Shown piece by piece: positions 49,648 through 57,429 of a DNA stretch of 64,000 nt. The stretch lies in contig NZ_JBANRM010000001.1 in NCBI RefSeq assembly GCF_037154085.1, positions 806,001 to 870,000 on the forward strand. Direction: 5' to 3'. Numbering within the stretch: the stretch's first letter is position 1; each line of letters opens with the position of its first letter. Position numbers and translations under genes: made by a program. A model generated the notes under the pieces. It saw only the letters and a program-made list of their open reading frames with translations, was not told the DNA's origin and did not search any database. This DNA is from Andeanibacterium fulvum. Lineage in GTDB: Bacteria > Pseudomonadota > Alphaproteobacteria > Sphingomonadales > Sphingomonadaceae.

Positions 49648-49851
49648 ATGAACCTCGACCGTTCCGTAATGGCCTTCGCAGGCGTGGTGGTACTGCTGAG
49701 TTCCATCCTGTCGCTCACTGTCCATCCCTACTGGATCGCGCTGACGATCTTCGCCGGGCTCAATATGCTGCAGGCCAGCTTCACCGGCTTCTGCCCGGCA
49801 GCAATGATCTTCAGGAAGCTGGGCGTGCGCAGCGGCACGGCCTTCAACTGA
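49648..49851 (+). CDS. DUF2892 inner-membrane protein
   Basis: A 67-residue protein with two spans (AFAGVVVLLSSILSLTV and IALTIFAGLNMLQASFTGF) and the family end FCPAAMIFRKLGVRSG. The same domain forms the membrane part of rhodanese YgaP and is a regular companion of rhodanese and SQR genes; it may carry sulfane sulfur or anchor a partner. CAGGAGG precedes the ATG. The cysteine in GFCPA is in a position conserved in my recollection of the family. Confidence 0.87.
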   Translation: MNLDRSVMAFAGVVVLLSSILSLTVHPYWIALTIFAGLNMLQASFTGFCPAAMIFRKLGVRSGTAFN

Positions 49852-49870
49852 GCTTGCGAGCGGGGCCGCC

Positions 49871-51139
49871 ATGAAATTCCGCCATCTCGTCCTTCTGGGC
49901 ACCGGACTGGGTCTACTCCCCCTTTCCCCCCCGGCCGGTGCCCAGTCCCTCGACGAAGCGACCGCGATCGCGCTGGAGCATTCTCCCGCGATCGCCGGGG
50001 CGGATGCGCGGGCCGAGGCGGCGGCAGCCCAGCTCGATTACGCCAGGGCGCAGACCCGCCCTGACCTCAACGCGCAGGGCCAGATCGGCTTCGGCCGGAT
50101 CGATCCGCAGGGCTTCTTCGGCCTTTCCGCCGATGACGTGACGCCGCGCACGGCGCAGGTGACGGCGGAAATGCCGCTACTCACTTTCGGGCGCACCGGC
50201 GGCGGGATCGACGCGGCGCGTGGCGGCTCCAAGGCGGCCGAACTGATGGCGCGCCAGACCCGGCTCAATCTGCGGGTGGAAGTGGCCGCCGCCTATGCGG
50301 AAGCCATTTCGGCCAAGCGCCTGCTGGGCAGCTATGATCTGCTGCGCCTGTCGCTGGCCGAAGTGGTCCGCCAGTCCGAACTGAAATTCAAGGTCGGCGC
50401 GGCGACCTCTACCGATCTGGCCCAGGCGAAGGCCCGGCTGGCGGAAGCCGATGCCGGTTATGCCGCCGCCGACGGGCGCCTGAAGGCCGCCATGGCAGGC
50501 CTGCGGACGTTGACCGGCCTCGATGCCGTGACGCTCGACGAAGTGCTCCCCGCCCCGCCGCAGGTGCCTGCGACGCGCGAGGAAGCCATGGCGATGGCAC
50601 TGGCGGGCAATCCGCAACTGCTTGCCGCCGAAAAGGCTGTCGAAGCGGCCGAGGGCAAGCACCGCATGGCCAAGGGCGAAGCGCTGCCGATGGTCGGCGC
50701 CTATGCCGAGGCCGCCAGCGTGAGGGACCAGTTCTTCCCCGGCTACGCCGCGGATTCCTATTCCGCCGGGCTGAGGGTGAAGTGGAACTTCTTCTCCTCC
50801 GGCCGCAACAGCGCCAAGGCGCGCGCTGCGGGATCGGAAGCCGATGCCGCCCAGGCCGATTACGACATGGCCCGCCTGCGAACCGAGCAGGCCGCGATCA
50901 CGGCGCATGACGGATATGAAACCGCGAAGCTGATGCTGACGGCCGCCGAAGCGCGGCAGGCCGCCGCGAAAGAGGCTCTGCGCGGAACCAAGCTTGAAGT
51001 CGAAGCAGGAGCGAAGCCGCAACTTGCCCTGCTCGACGCCCAGCGGGAAGCGATCGAGGCCGAGGCCGCCCTGTCCGGCGCGCAGGGCCGCGTGATCGCC
51101 GCCGCATACCAGTTGCGAGCCGTCGCCGGCATGGAGTGA
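49871..51139 (+). CDS. TolC-family outer-membrane channel
   Basis: A 422-residue protein with a signal peptide (LVLLGTGLGLLPLSPPAGA) and two long helical repeats rich in Ala/Gln/Glu (AAQLDYARAQTRPDLNAQGQ; SARVKWNF-type strand at GLRVKWNFFSSGRN). It probably completes the RND pump whose other two parts are encoded on the opposite side of the SQR promoter. It lies 19 bases after the DUF2892 gene, in the same unit. Confidence 0.9.
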   Translation: MKFRHLVLLGTGLGLLPLSPPAGAQSLDEATAIALEHSPAIAGADARAEAAAAQLDYARAQTRPDLNAQGQIGFGRIDPQGFFGLSADDVTPRTAQVTAEMPLLTFGRTGGGIDAARGGSKAAELMARQTRLNLRVEVAAAYAEAISAKRLLGSYDLLRLSLAEVVRQSELKFKVGAATSTDLAQAKARLAEADAGYAAADGRLKAAMAGLRTLTGLDAVTLDEVLPAPPQVPATREEAMAMALAGNPQLLAAEKAVEAAEGKHRMAKGEALPMVGAYAEAASVRDQFFPGYAADSYSAGLRVKWNFFSSGRNSAKARAAGSEADAAQADYDMARLRTEQAAITAHDGYETAKLMLTAAEARQAAAKEALRGTKLEVEAGAKPQLALLDAQREAIEAEAALSGAQGRVIAAAYQLRAVAGME

Positions 51140-51218
51140 CCCCGGCTCTCCCCCCCTTGTGCGGGGTTGCCGGCCGGCGGCGGTTCGCTTGGTTTCCTGC
51201 CCGGAGATAACGGGTGAA

Positions 51219-51466
51219 GTGTCACCCTCGTGTTACACAGAACGACCTGTGAAAGGTAGTGTGTAACACCCCCTGTAAGCCGCAGTTTCGAGCCGTTTTC
51301 CGGCCGCGAGTGCGCGCGGAAGTGTGACTTTCCATTTCGGGTTTTCGTGCAGGCCGATCGAGGGCGGTGACGCTTGAGCGAGGCGGCGTTCGAGGCGCAA
51401 GGAAAGGCTGGGGCAAGGCGGTTCATCGCGCAGGATAAACGCCATTTGGGGGCCTGTAGGAAAGTG
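51219..51466 (-). repeat. Dispersed repeat, copy C (long form, opposite strand)
   Basis: Read on the minus strand it has the 5' module (CACTTTCCTACA at 51466-51455, AAATGGCGTTTATCCTGC) and the 3' core. Its pairing arms are perfect: GTGTTACACA and TGTGTAACAC (plus-strand positions 51230-51239 and 51260-51269). One frame ends KRLETAAYRGCYT...GRSV stop, as in copy B. It lies between the convergent 3' ends of the TolC gene and the cyd operon. 51140-51624 has no gene. Confidence 0.82.
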
Positions 51467-51495
51467 TTTTCCGATGCGGGCAGCATTGCCCCGCT

Positions 51496-51597
51496 CGTCA
51501 TCCCAGCGAAAGCTGGGATCGTTCGCCTTTGAGTGGATGCCCAGCGCGCAAGCCAGCCCCCAAGCCACCAGCGATCCCAGCTTTCGCTGGGATGACG
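51496..51597. repeat. Inverted repeat with perfect 26-bp arms
   Basis: CGTCATCCCAGCGAAAGCTG plus GGATCG (51496-51521) is the exact reverse complement of 51572-51597, with 50 bases between. Each arm is itself a hairpin (CCCAGC/GCTGGG). It is a common intergenic repeat type; here it lies 27 bases past the cyd operon and may end transcription from that side. Confidence 0.8.
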
Positions 51598-51624
51598 AAG
51601 GTGTGAGCAGCCTGACGCCTTACC

Positions 51625-51762
51625 TCACACCTTCAGCCACAGCCTGATGCCATAGGCCACCGCCCCCAGCACCGTAACGCTGCCAACCCACAGCGTCGCC
51701 ATCCACAGGAGGCGGCGCCACAGGGGCGCGTCATCGGCGTCCAGATGCGGGACCTGCCCCAT
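51625..51762 (-). CDS. DUF2474 small subunit of the bd oxidase
   Basis: A 45-residue protein with one membrane span (MATLWVGSVTVLGAVAYGIR) and a basic/aromatic flank (PLWRRLLW). DUF2474 proteins follow cydB in cyanide-insensitive-type oxidases and probably play the part of CydX. Its ATG overlaps the cydB stop. Confidence 0.85.
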   Translation of the reverse strand: MGQVPHLDADDAPLWRRLLWMATLWVGSVTVLGAVAYGIRLWLKV

Positions 51763-52763
51763 CAGTGATACCCCTCGCTGCCCACCTTCCCACGGAAGAC
51801 CCAATAGGCCCAGCCGGTATAGGCAATGATCAGCGGCATGGTCAGGCCCACGCCGATCAGCATGAACACCTGGCTGCGCGGCGGCGCGGCGGCATCCCAG
51901 ATGGTCACCGTATCGGGCACCACGAAAGGCCACATGGAAACGCCCAGCCCTGCCATGCCGAGCAGGAACAAGCCCAGCGACAGCAGGAACGGCGCCGCCT
52001 GCCACTGCTTCTTCAGGCCCCACAGCAGGAAGCCCGCGATGATGGCCGTCAGCAGCGGCACCTGCGCGGCGAACAGCACATTGGGCATGGCGAACCAGCG
52101 CTCCCAATATTGCGCGTCGAGCAGCGGGGTATAGAGGCTGACCGCGCCCAGCAGGGCCAGCGTGGCAAGCGTCGAGCGCAGGGCCAGCCTGTAGGCATGA
52201 GCCTGCGTGCTGCCTTCCGTCTTCCACACCAGCCAGGTCGAGCCGAGCAGCGCATAGCCCGCCACTGTGCCGAGACCGGTGAGGAGGGTGTAAGGCGTCA
52301 GCCAATCCCACCAGCTGCCGGCATAGGCGCGGCCGTCCACTTCGATCCCCTGCAGGATCGCGCCGAGGATCATGCCCTGCGACAATGCCGCCACCAGCGA
52401 CCCGCCGCTGAAGGCCATGTCCCAAAACGGCCTATGGCCCGGATCGCGCCAGCGGAATTCAAAGGCCACGCCCCGGAACACAAGGCCCAGCAGCATGGCG
52501 ATGACCAGCGGATAAGTGGCCGGAAGGATGATGGCATAGGCCAGCGGGAAGGCAGCGAACAGCCCGCCCCCGCCCAGCACCAGCCAGGTTTCGTTACCAT
52601 CCCACACGGGCGCGATGGAATTCATCGCCTGATCGCGTTCCTCGCCCACCTTGAAGCTGGGAAAGAGGATACCGATGCCCAGATCGAACCCGTCCATCAC
52701 CACATAGGCGAAGACGGCGAAGGCGATGATGAAGGCCCAGATGGCGGTGAGGTCCAAGCTCAT
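51762..52763 (-). CDS. cydB: Cytochrome bd-type quinol oxidase subunit II
   Basis: A 333-residue subunit with about eight spans. Motifs are AIWAFIIAFAVFAYVVMDGF and DLGIGILFPSF at the N-terminus, then PVWDGNETWLVLGGGGLFAA and a C-terminal YTGWAYWVFRGKVG. With CydA it oxidises quinol and reduces oxygen. It overlaps cydA by 4 bases. Confidence 0.93.
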   Translation of the reverse strand: MSLDLTAIWAFIIAFAVFAYVVMDGFDLGIGILFPSFKVGEERDQAMNSIAPVWDGNETWLVLGGGGLFAAFPLAYAIILPATYPLVIAMLLGLVFRGVAFEFRWRDPGHRPFWDMAFSGGSLVAALSQGMILGAILQGIEVDGRAYAGSWWDWLTPYTLLTGLGTVAGYALLGSTWLVWKTEGSTQAHAYRLALRSTLATLALLGAVSLYTPLLDAQYWERWFAMPNVLFAAQVPLLTAIIAGFLLWGLKKQWQAAPFLLSLGLFLLGMAGLGVSMWPFVVPDTVTIWDAAAPPRSQVFMLIGVGLTMPLIIAYTGWAYWVFRGKVGSEGYH

Positions 52764-54205
52764 TCTCCGTCCTCCTTCGCGGGCTGCTCGATGATCGGGC
52801 CGCCCACGGCGCGCGCCGGTCCGGGGGTGATGCCCGCCGTGCGGATCGGGCCCTTTTCCGTCCGCCGCACACCCGGTTCATGCACCTTGGGCGCACCATG
52901 CATCAGGCGCAGGATATACCAGGTGCCCGTGCCGAAGACGGCGAAATAGACCACCACGAAGGCCAGCAGCGACGCGCCCACGGCAGGCGCATCGAGCGGC
53001 GAGGCAGAATCCGCCGTGCGCAACAGGCCATAGACCGTATAGGGCTGGCGGCCGATTTCCGTGACCATCCAGCCCGCGATCACCGCGACAAAGCCCGAAG
53101 GCGCCATCAGGATCGCGGCACGGTGCAGCAGCGGCCAGTCATAAAGCGACTTCTTCCAGCGCGCGACGAGGCTCCACAGGCCCAGCCCCAGCATGGCGAA
53201 GCCCAGCCCCACCATCACGCGGAAAGCCCAGAATACCGGGCCGACCGGCGGGTGATTTTCCGGCGGGATCGTGTCCAGTCCTGCGAGTGGCGCATTGGGA
53301 TCGTGCTTGAGGATCAGCGAGGATGCCTTGGGAATCTCGATTGCATAGTCGACGCGCTGTTCCTTGCTGTTGGGAATGCCCGCCACGATGAAGGGCGCCC
53401 CGTCCGGGTGGCTCTGATAATGGCCTTCCATCGCCATGACCTTGGCCGGCTGATGCTCCATCGTGTTGAGCCCGTGCATGTCACCGGCGAAAATCTGCAC
53501 CGGAGCGACCAGCGCGGCCATCCACATTGCCATGGAAAACATCTTGCGCGCGTGTTGGTTCGTCTTGTCCTTCAGCAGGTGCCAGGCCCCCACCCCGCCG
53601 ACCACGAATGCAGTGGTGAGATAGGCGGCGATCACCGTGTGGACGAGGCGATAGGGGAAGCTGGCGGTGAAGACGATGTCCACCCAGCTCGGCCCCGGCA
53701 GGAACTGGCCGTTCGCGCCCATCTCAAACCCGGCGGGCGTCTGCATCCAGCTGTTCACGCTGAGAATCCAGAAGGCCGAAACCGCCGTGCCGCCCGCCAC
53801 CATCAGGGTGGCGATGAAGTGCAGTTTCTTGCCCACGCGTTCCAGCCCGAACAGCATCACGCCAAGGAAGCCTGCCTCAAGGAAGAAGGCGGTCAGCACC
53901 TCATAGGCGAGCAGCGGGCCGATGACGGGGCCCGCCTTGTCGGAGAATTCGGCCCAGTTGGTGCCGAACTGATAGGACATGACGATGCCGGAGACGACGC
54001 CCATGGCAAAGGCCACCGCGAAGATCTTTAGCCAATATTTGAAGAGGTCGAGATAGATGCCCTTGCCCGTCTTGAGCCACAGCCCTTCGAGCACTGCGAG
54101 ATAGCTTGCCAGCCCGATCGAGAAGGCGGGGAAGATGAAATGGAAGCTCACCGTGAATGCAAATTGCACTCGTGCAAGCAACAGCGCGTCTGCCTGATCG
54201 AACAT
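52760..54205 (-). CDS. cydA: Cytochrome bd-type quinol oxidase subunit I (cyanide-insensitive type)
   Basis: A 481-residue subunit carrying the hemes. Seen are the early VQFAFTVSFHFIFPAFSIGL with a heme-ligand histidine, and GWMVTEIGRQPYTVYGLLRT, the quinol-site region (GRQPY where GRQPW is usual). The short quinol loop is of the CIO type. Such oxidases tolerate cyanide and sulfide better than heme-copper enzymes, which fits the setting. GGGAG precedes the ATG inside the end of the HTH gene. Confidence 0.93.
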   Translation of the reverse strand: MFDQADALLLARVQFAFTVSFHFIFPAFSIGLASYLAVLEGLWLKTGKGIYLDLFKYWLKIFAVAFAMGVVSGIVMSYQFGTNWAEFSDKAGPVIGPLLAYEVLTAFFLEAGFLGVMLFGLERVGKKLHFIATLMVAGGTAVSAFWILSVNSWMQTPAGFEMGANGQFLPGPSWVDIVFTASFPYRLVHTVIAAYLTTAFVVGGVGAWHLLKDKTNQHARKMFSMAMWMAALVAPVQIFAGDMHGLNTMEHQPAKVMAMEGHYQSHPDGAPFIVAGIPNSKEQRVDYAIEIPKASSLILKHDPNAPLAGLDTIPPENHPPVGPVFWAFRVMVGLGFAMLGLGLWSLVARWKKSLYDWPLLHRAAILMAPSGFVAVIAGWMVTEIGRQPYTVYGLLRTADSASPLDAPAVGASLLAFVVVYFAVFGTGTWYILRLMHGAPKVHEPGVRRTEKGPIRTAGITPGPARAVGGPIIEQPAKEDGE

Positions 54206-54208
54206 GGA

Positions 54209-54364
54209 TCACTTACTCCCGGCCGCGGCCTGTTCGTTGCGCCAGCGGTAGTAGGTTTTCTCCGAAATGCCGAAGACGCGGCAGCTTTCGGTAACTCCTC
54301 TACCCTCGGCGATCATCCGCCCGATGGAGCGGCATTTTCGGTCCTTGTCAGCGATCGCGGCCAT
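54209..54364 (-). CDS. Small helix-turn-helix protein leading the cyd genes
   Basis: A 51-residue protein: KDRKCRSIGRMIAEGRGVTE, then SCRVFGISEKTYYRWRNEQA. The end is the helix-turn-helix found in IS3-type transposase OrfA proteins and in some stand-alone regulators. It ends only 3 bases before cydA and contains the cydA ribosome-binding site, so it is translated in the same message. It may be a domesticated transposase fragment acting as a regulator, or a chance remnant. AAAGGG lies upstream of ATG 54364; two cysteines are present. Confidence 0.65.
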   Translation of the reverse strand: MAAIADKDRKCRSIGRMIAEGRGVTESCRVFGISEKTYYRWRNEQAAAGSK

Positions 54365-54404
54365 AGCAGATAAGCCCTTTCTCTTCCTATGGTTTGGCGC
54401 ATGA

Positions 54405-55190
54405 TTATCCCGCAAGCGCGATTGCGCTGCGTGCAAGCATGTAGAGGGCGACAGCCATGATCAGCCCCGAAAACAGGGTGTTGAGGCGGCCCTTCTGCGC
54501 CGAAAGGCGGCGCGAGGCGGCAGTGCCGGCAAAGCTGCCCACTACACCGCCTGCAATGAACACGCCTGCCAGCGGCCAGTCGACCAGACCGGAAAAGGCA
54601 TAGGAAGCAGCAGTCGCCACGCCGAAGGCCGTGACGGCCACCAGCGAAGTGCCGACCGCGCGGTAAATCGCCATGGATGTGGAGGCGACCAGCGCCGGAA
54701 CGATCAGGAACCCGCCCCCGATCCCGAAGAAGCCGGACAGCGCGCCAGTGCCGAAGCCATAGGACAGAACCTTGCCCATATTGTCGCGATTGCAGGCGAC
54801 GTTTTCCGGCCCTTCCCCGCTGCGGCCGCGATACATGGCAATGGCCACCACGATCATCAGCAGGGCGAACAGGAACAGCAGCTTCTGCCCGTCCACCGCC
54901 TTGCCCAGAGTCGAGCCCGCCAGCGCGCCCAGCACTCCGGCCGTGGCGAAAGTGCCGCCGCAGCGCCAGTTGACGTTATGGACGCGGGCATGGTTCGCAA
55001 GCCCTGCGAGCGCGTTGGCCGCGACTGCCAGCGCGCTGGTGCCGATGGCCACGTGCGGGCTCTTCACCCCCACGACATAGACCATCAGCGGCACTGCCAG
55101 GATCGACCCGCCCCCGCCGACAAGGCCGAGCGTGAAACCCACTGCCACGCCGCTCAGGATCGCGAGGATATAGTGGATCTGGTCGATCAT
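54405..55190 (-). CDS. TauE/SafE-family sulfite exporter
   Basis: A 261-residue membrane protein with about eight spans and the family's two half repeats (GFTLGLVGGGGSILAVPLMV and FGTGALSGFFGIGGGFLIVP). It probably exports sulfite made by the persulfide dioxygenase encoded 16 bases upstream. No signal of truncation. Confidence 0.9.
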   Translation of the reverse strand: MIDQIHYILAILSGVAVGFTLGLVGGGGSILAVPLMVYVVGVKSPHVAIGTSALAVAANALAGLANHARVHNVNWRCGGTFATAGVLGALAGSTLGKAVDGQKLLFLFALLMIVVAIAMYRGRSGEGPENVACNRDNMGKVLSYGFGTGALSGFFGIGGGFLIVPALVASTSMAIYRAVGTSLVAVTAFGVATAASYAFSGLVDWPLAGVFIAGGVVGSFAGTAASRRLSAQKGRLNTLFSGLIMAVALYMLARSAIALAG

Positions 55191-55206
55191 GGCCTGCCCG
55201 CCTCCG

Positions 55207-56151
55207 TCAGATCGCGTTGACCGGAATCTTGATGTAGCTCACGCCGTTTTCCTCCGGCTCGGGCATGTGCCCGGCGCGGATATTGACCTGCACCGAAGGC
55301 AGGATCAGCCGAGGGACGGCCAGTGTCGCGTCGCGTTTGGTACGCATGGCGACGAACTCTTCCTCGCTCACCCCGTCATGGACATGGACATTGCCGTCCC
55401 GCTCGGCACCCACACTGGTCTCCCACGCATAGGTGTCGCGCCCCGGCGCCTTGTAGTCATGGCACATGAACAGCCGCGTCTCGCGCGGGAGAGTCAGCAA
55501 GCGCCGGATCGAGCGAAACAGGCGCGCCGCATCCCCGCCGGGGAAGTCCGCCCGCGCCGTGCCGTAATCGGGCATGAACAGCGTATCGCCCGCGAAGCCC
55601 GCATCGCCAATGATATAGGCCATGTCCGCCGGGGTATGGCCCGGCACGTGCAGCACGATCCCTTCCAGATTGCCGAGGCGGAAAGTCTCGCCATCCTTGA
55701 ACAGATGATCGAATTGCGAACCGTCGCGGGCCATGTCCGGCCCGGCGTTGAACAGCTTACCGAACACGCCCTGCACGGTGACGATATGCTCGCCAATCGC
55801 CAGCTTGCCGCCCAGCTTCTCCTGCAGATAGGGCGCGGCAGAGAGGTGGTCTGCATGGGCATGGGTCTCGATCAGCCAGGCGACCTTAAGGCCCTGTGCC
55901 CGGACGTAATCGACGATCCGGTCGGCCGAGGCATGGGAGGTGCGCCCGGCGTCCGGATCGTAATCCAGCACCGGGTCGATCACGGCAGCCTCGCGGGTCG
56001 CTGGATCGTGCACGACATAGGACACGGTATAGGTCGGCTCGTCGAAGAAGGCCTGCACCACCGGGCGCAGCGCCGGTTCCGCCTGCGCGCGCGCAACCTG
56101 CGCGGATGCGGCTTCAAGCGGGCGGTCGATTTGCGGGGCAATGGCAGTCAT
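55207..56151 (-). CDS. ETHE1/Blh-like persulfide dioxygenase (metallo-beta-lactamase fold)
   Basis: A 314-residue protein. The metal motif is THAHADHLSAAPYL (His97, His99, Asp101, His102), with HVPGHTPADMAYI and GDTLFMPDYGTARADFPGG following; this is the Blh/ETHE1 pattern rather than a hydrolase such as glyoxalase II. It should oxidise glutathione persulfide to sulfite. In Xylella and Agrobacterium Blh is under BigR. AGGAG precedes ATG 56151, and a 9-bp-arm inverted repeat lies just upstream. It is the first gene of a six-gene unit down to 51625. Confidence 0.9.
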   Translation of the reverse strand: MTAIAPQIDRPLEAASAQVARAQAEPALRPVVQAFFDEPTYTVSYVVHDPATREAAVIDPVLDYDPDAGRTSHASADRIVDYVRAQGLKVAWLIETHAHADHLSAAPYLQEKLGGKLAIGEHIVTVQGVFGKLFNAGPDMARDGSQFDHLFKDGETFRLGNLEGIVLHVPGHTPADMAYIIGDAGFAGDTLFMPDYGTARADFPGGDAARLFRSIRRLLTLPRETRLFMCHDYKAPGRDTYAWETSVGAERDGNVHVHDGVSEEEFVAMRTKRDATLAVPRLILPSVQVNIRAGHMPEPEENGVSYIKIPVNAI

Positions 56152-56166
56152 GGAGTCTCTCCTGCT

Positions 56167-56190
56167 GAACATTAGTTAGTTCTAATGTTC
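56167..56190. promoter_or_regulatory. Perfect inverted repeat upstream of the persulfide dioxygenase
   Basis: GAACATTAG (56167-56175), TTAGTT, CTAATGTTC (56182-56190): 9-bp perfect arms 16 bases from the start codon and overlapping the probable promoter. The shape fits an ArsR-type operator. Its sequence differs from the 48291-48322 repeat, so a second regulator or relaxed recognition must be considered. Confidence 0.72.
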
Positions 56191-56280
56191 TAAATCGTCA
56201 AGGAGAGATCTCGCCCCTTCCCCACCGGCCTTCCCGGCGATAGCCTGCGCAAAAGACAATCAAGTTGCGAGAGGATCCCG

Positions 56281-56673
56281 ATGCCCGCCCCCACCGTGAA
56301 GCTCAGCTTCTTCAAGCTCAATGTGCCCGACATGGACGCGGCGCTAGCCTTCTATCGCGGAGTGTTCGGGTTCGAGATTACCCAGACTTTCGACGAAGAT
56401 GCGTTCCTCGAACACATCATGGCGCTGCCCGGCCAGGAAGCGGGGCCCAACCTGCTGCTGGTTGCCTATAAGGACGGGCGGGACGTGTCGGTCGGCCCCG
56501 GCCATGGCCCGGTCGGCCTCGTCACCGACGATATCGATGCACTCTGCGCCAAGGCAGTCGAAGCGGGTGCGAACCCGATCGTTCCGGCGTTCGAGATGGG
56601 CGCGGTCAAGGTCGGCATCGTGCTCGATCCCTGGGGGCACGAGCTGGAACTGCTGCAGTTTCCGGCAGGCTGA
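56281..56673 (+). CDS. VOC (glyoxalase/bleomycin-resistance) family protein
   Basis: A 130-residue protein with the two VOC half-motifs: KLNVPDMDAALAFYRGVFGF and, near the end, KVGIVLDPWGHELELLQFP with the metal-type Glu. GAGAGG precedes the ATG. Enzyme activity (lyase, isomerase or dioxygenase) cannot be told. It is divergent from the persulfide dioxygenase across a 129-base gap. Confidence 0.85.
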   Translation: MPAPTVKLSFFKLNVPDMDAALAFYRGVFGFEITQTFDEDAFLEHIMALPGQEAGPNLLLVAYKDGRDVSVGPGHGPVGLVTDDIDALCAKAVEAGANPIVPAFEMGAVKVGIVLDPWGHELELLQFPAG

Positions 56674-56682
56674 CCCGCTGCC

Positions 56683-57288
56683 TCAGAACGGCGCGAGGTC
56701 GAGCGCGATCTTCGTCAGTTCGGGCAGGAAATCGTCATCCTCCAGCCGCAGCGGGCCGGGCCCGTTGATGATCTGGTTGTTGATGACCGAATTGAACACC
56801 TGCCCGGCAATGGCCAGCCGGCGCCGTTCGCCTGCATCGAACTGCCTGCCGGCTGCCGCCTCTACAATGCCCAGCGTCATCACGCCGACCCGCTCGCGGA
56901 AGGAATGATAGGTGGCCCAGAATTCGGGATCGGCGGCCGAGCGTTCCAGCGCGGCGTGCCACAGGTTCCGGTTCTCGACGATACCGCGATAACCGCGCGC
57001 GAGAATCTCGGCATAGATTTCCGCCGGAGTGCCGTCGGCAGTGACCTTTTCCCGCCAGCCGAGGGAATCCCGGAAATAGGCTGAAAGCAGGACGTGCAGG
57101 AAATCGTCCTTGCTGCCGAAGCGCTGGTAGAAAACGCCCACGGAGCGCCCGGCCTTGCGGGCCAGTTCGGCCACCGAAAGCTCGGCATAGGTCTTTTCCC
57201 GCAGCAATTGCAGCGCCGCCTGGATGAAGCGTTCCGCCGTCTTGCGGCTGCGTTCCTGCATTGGAGCGGGCATGTCCCACTCACCCAT
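56683..57288 (-). CDS. TetR/AcrR-family regulator
   Basis: About 201 residues. The helix-turn-helix is AELSVAELARKAGRSVGVFY; the C-terminal domain is helical. The start is uncertain: ATG 57288, 57273 and 57330 are all in frame without a strong ribosome-binding site. It is divergent from the sulfatase gene and probably controls it or the MFS transporter further on. Confidence 0.83.
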   Translation of the reverse strand: MGEWDMPAPMQERSRKTAERFIQAALQLLREKTYAELSVAELARKAGRSVGVFYQRFGSKDDFLHVLLSAYFRDSLGWREKVTADGTPAEIYAEILARGYRGIVENRNLWHAALERSAADPEFWATYHSFRERVGVMTLGIVEAAAGRQFDAGERRRLAIAGQVFNSVINNQIINGPGPLRLEDDDFLPELTKIALDLAPF

Positions 57289-57429
57289 CGCAACGGGATG
57301 CTTGACGCCTAAATGAGAACCCGTATTCATATTAAGAGGATGGCCCCGTTGCGGACTGCACGCAAGTCGCAAAGACTACATCGCGTCTGGCCGGGAAAGG
57401 CAAGTCCCGGGCGGAATTTTCGGAGAGGA

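Noticed and set aside
48279..49718. Open frame of 479 codons on the minus strand
   Set aside because: Antisense to SQR and overlapping the divergent promoter; the composition is that of a shadow frame.
54209..54364. Remnant of a complete IS3-family insertion sequence
   Set aside because: Only the HTH part is present; no DDE domain, no terminal inverted repeats and no target duplication were seen, and the frame is tightly joined to cydA.
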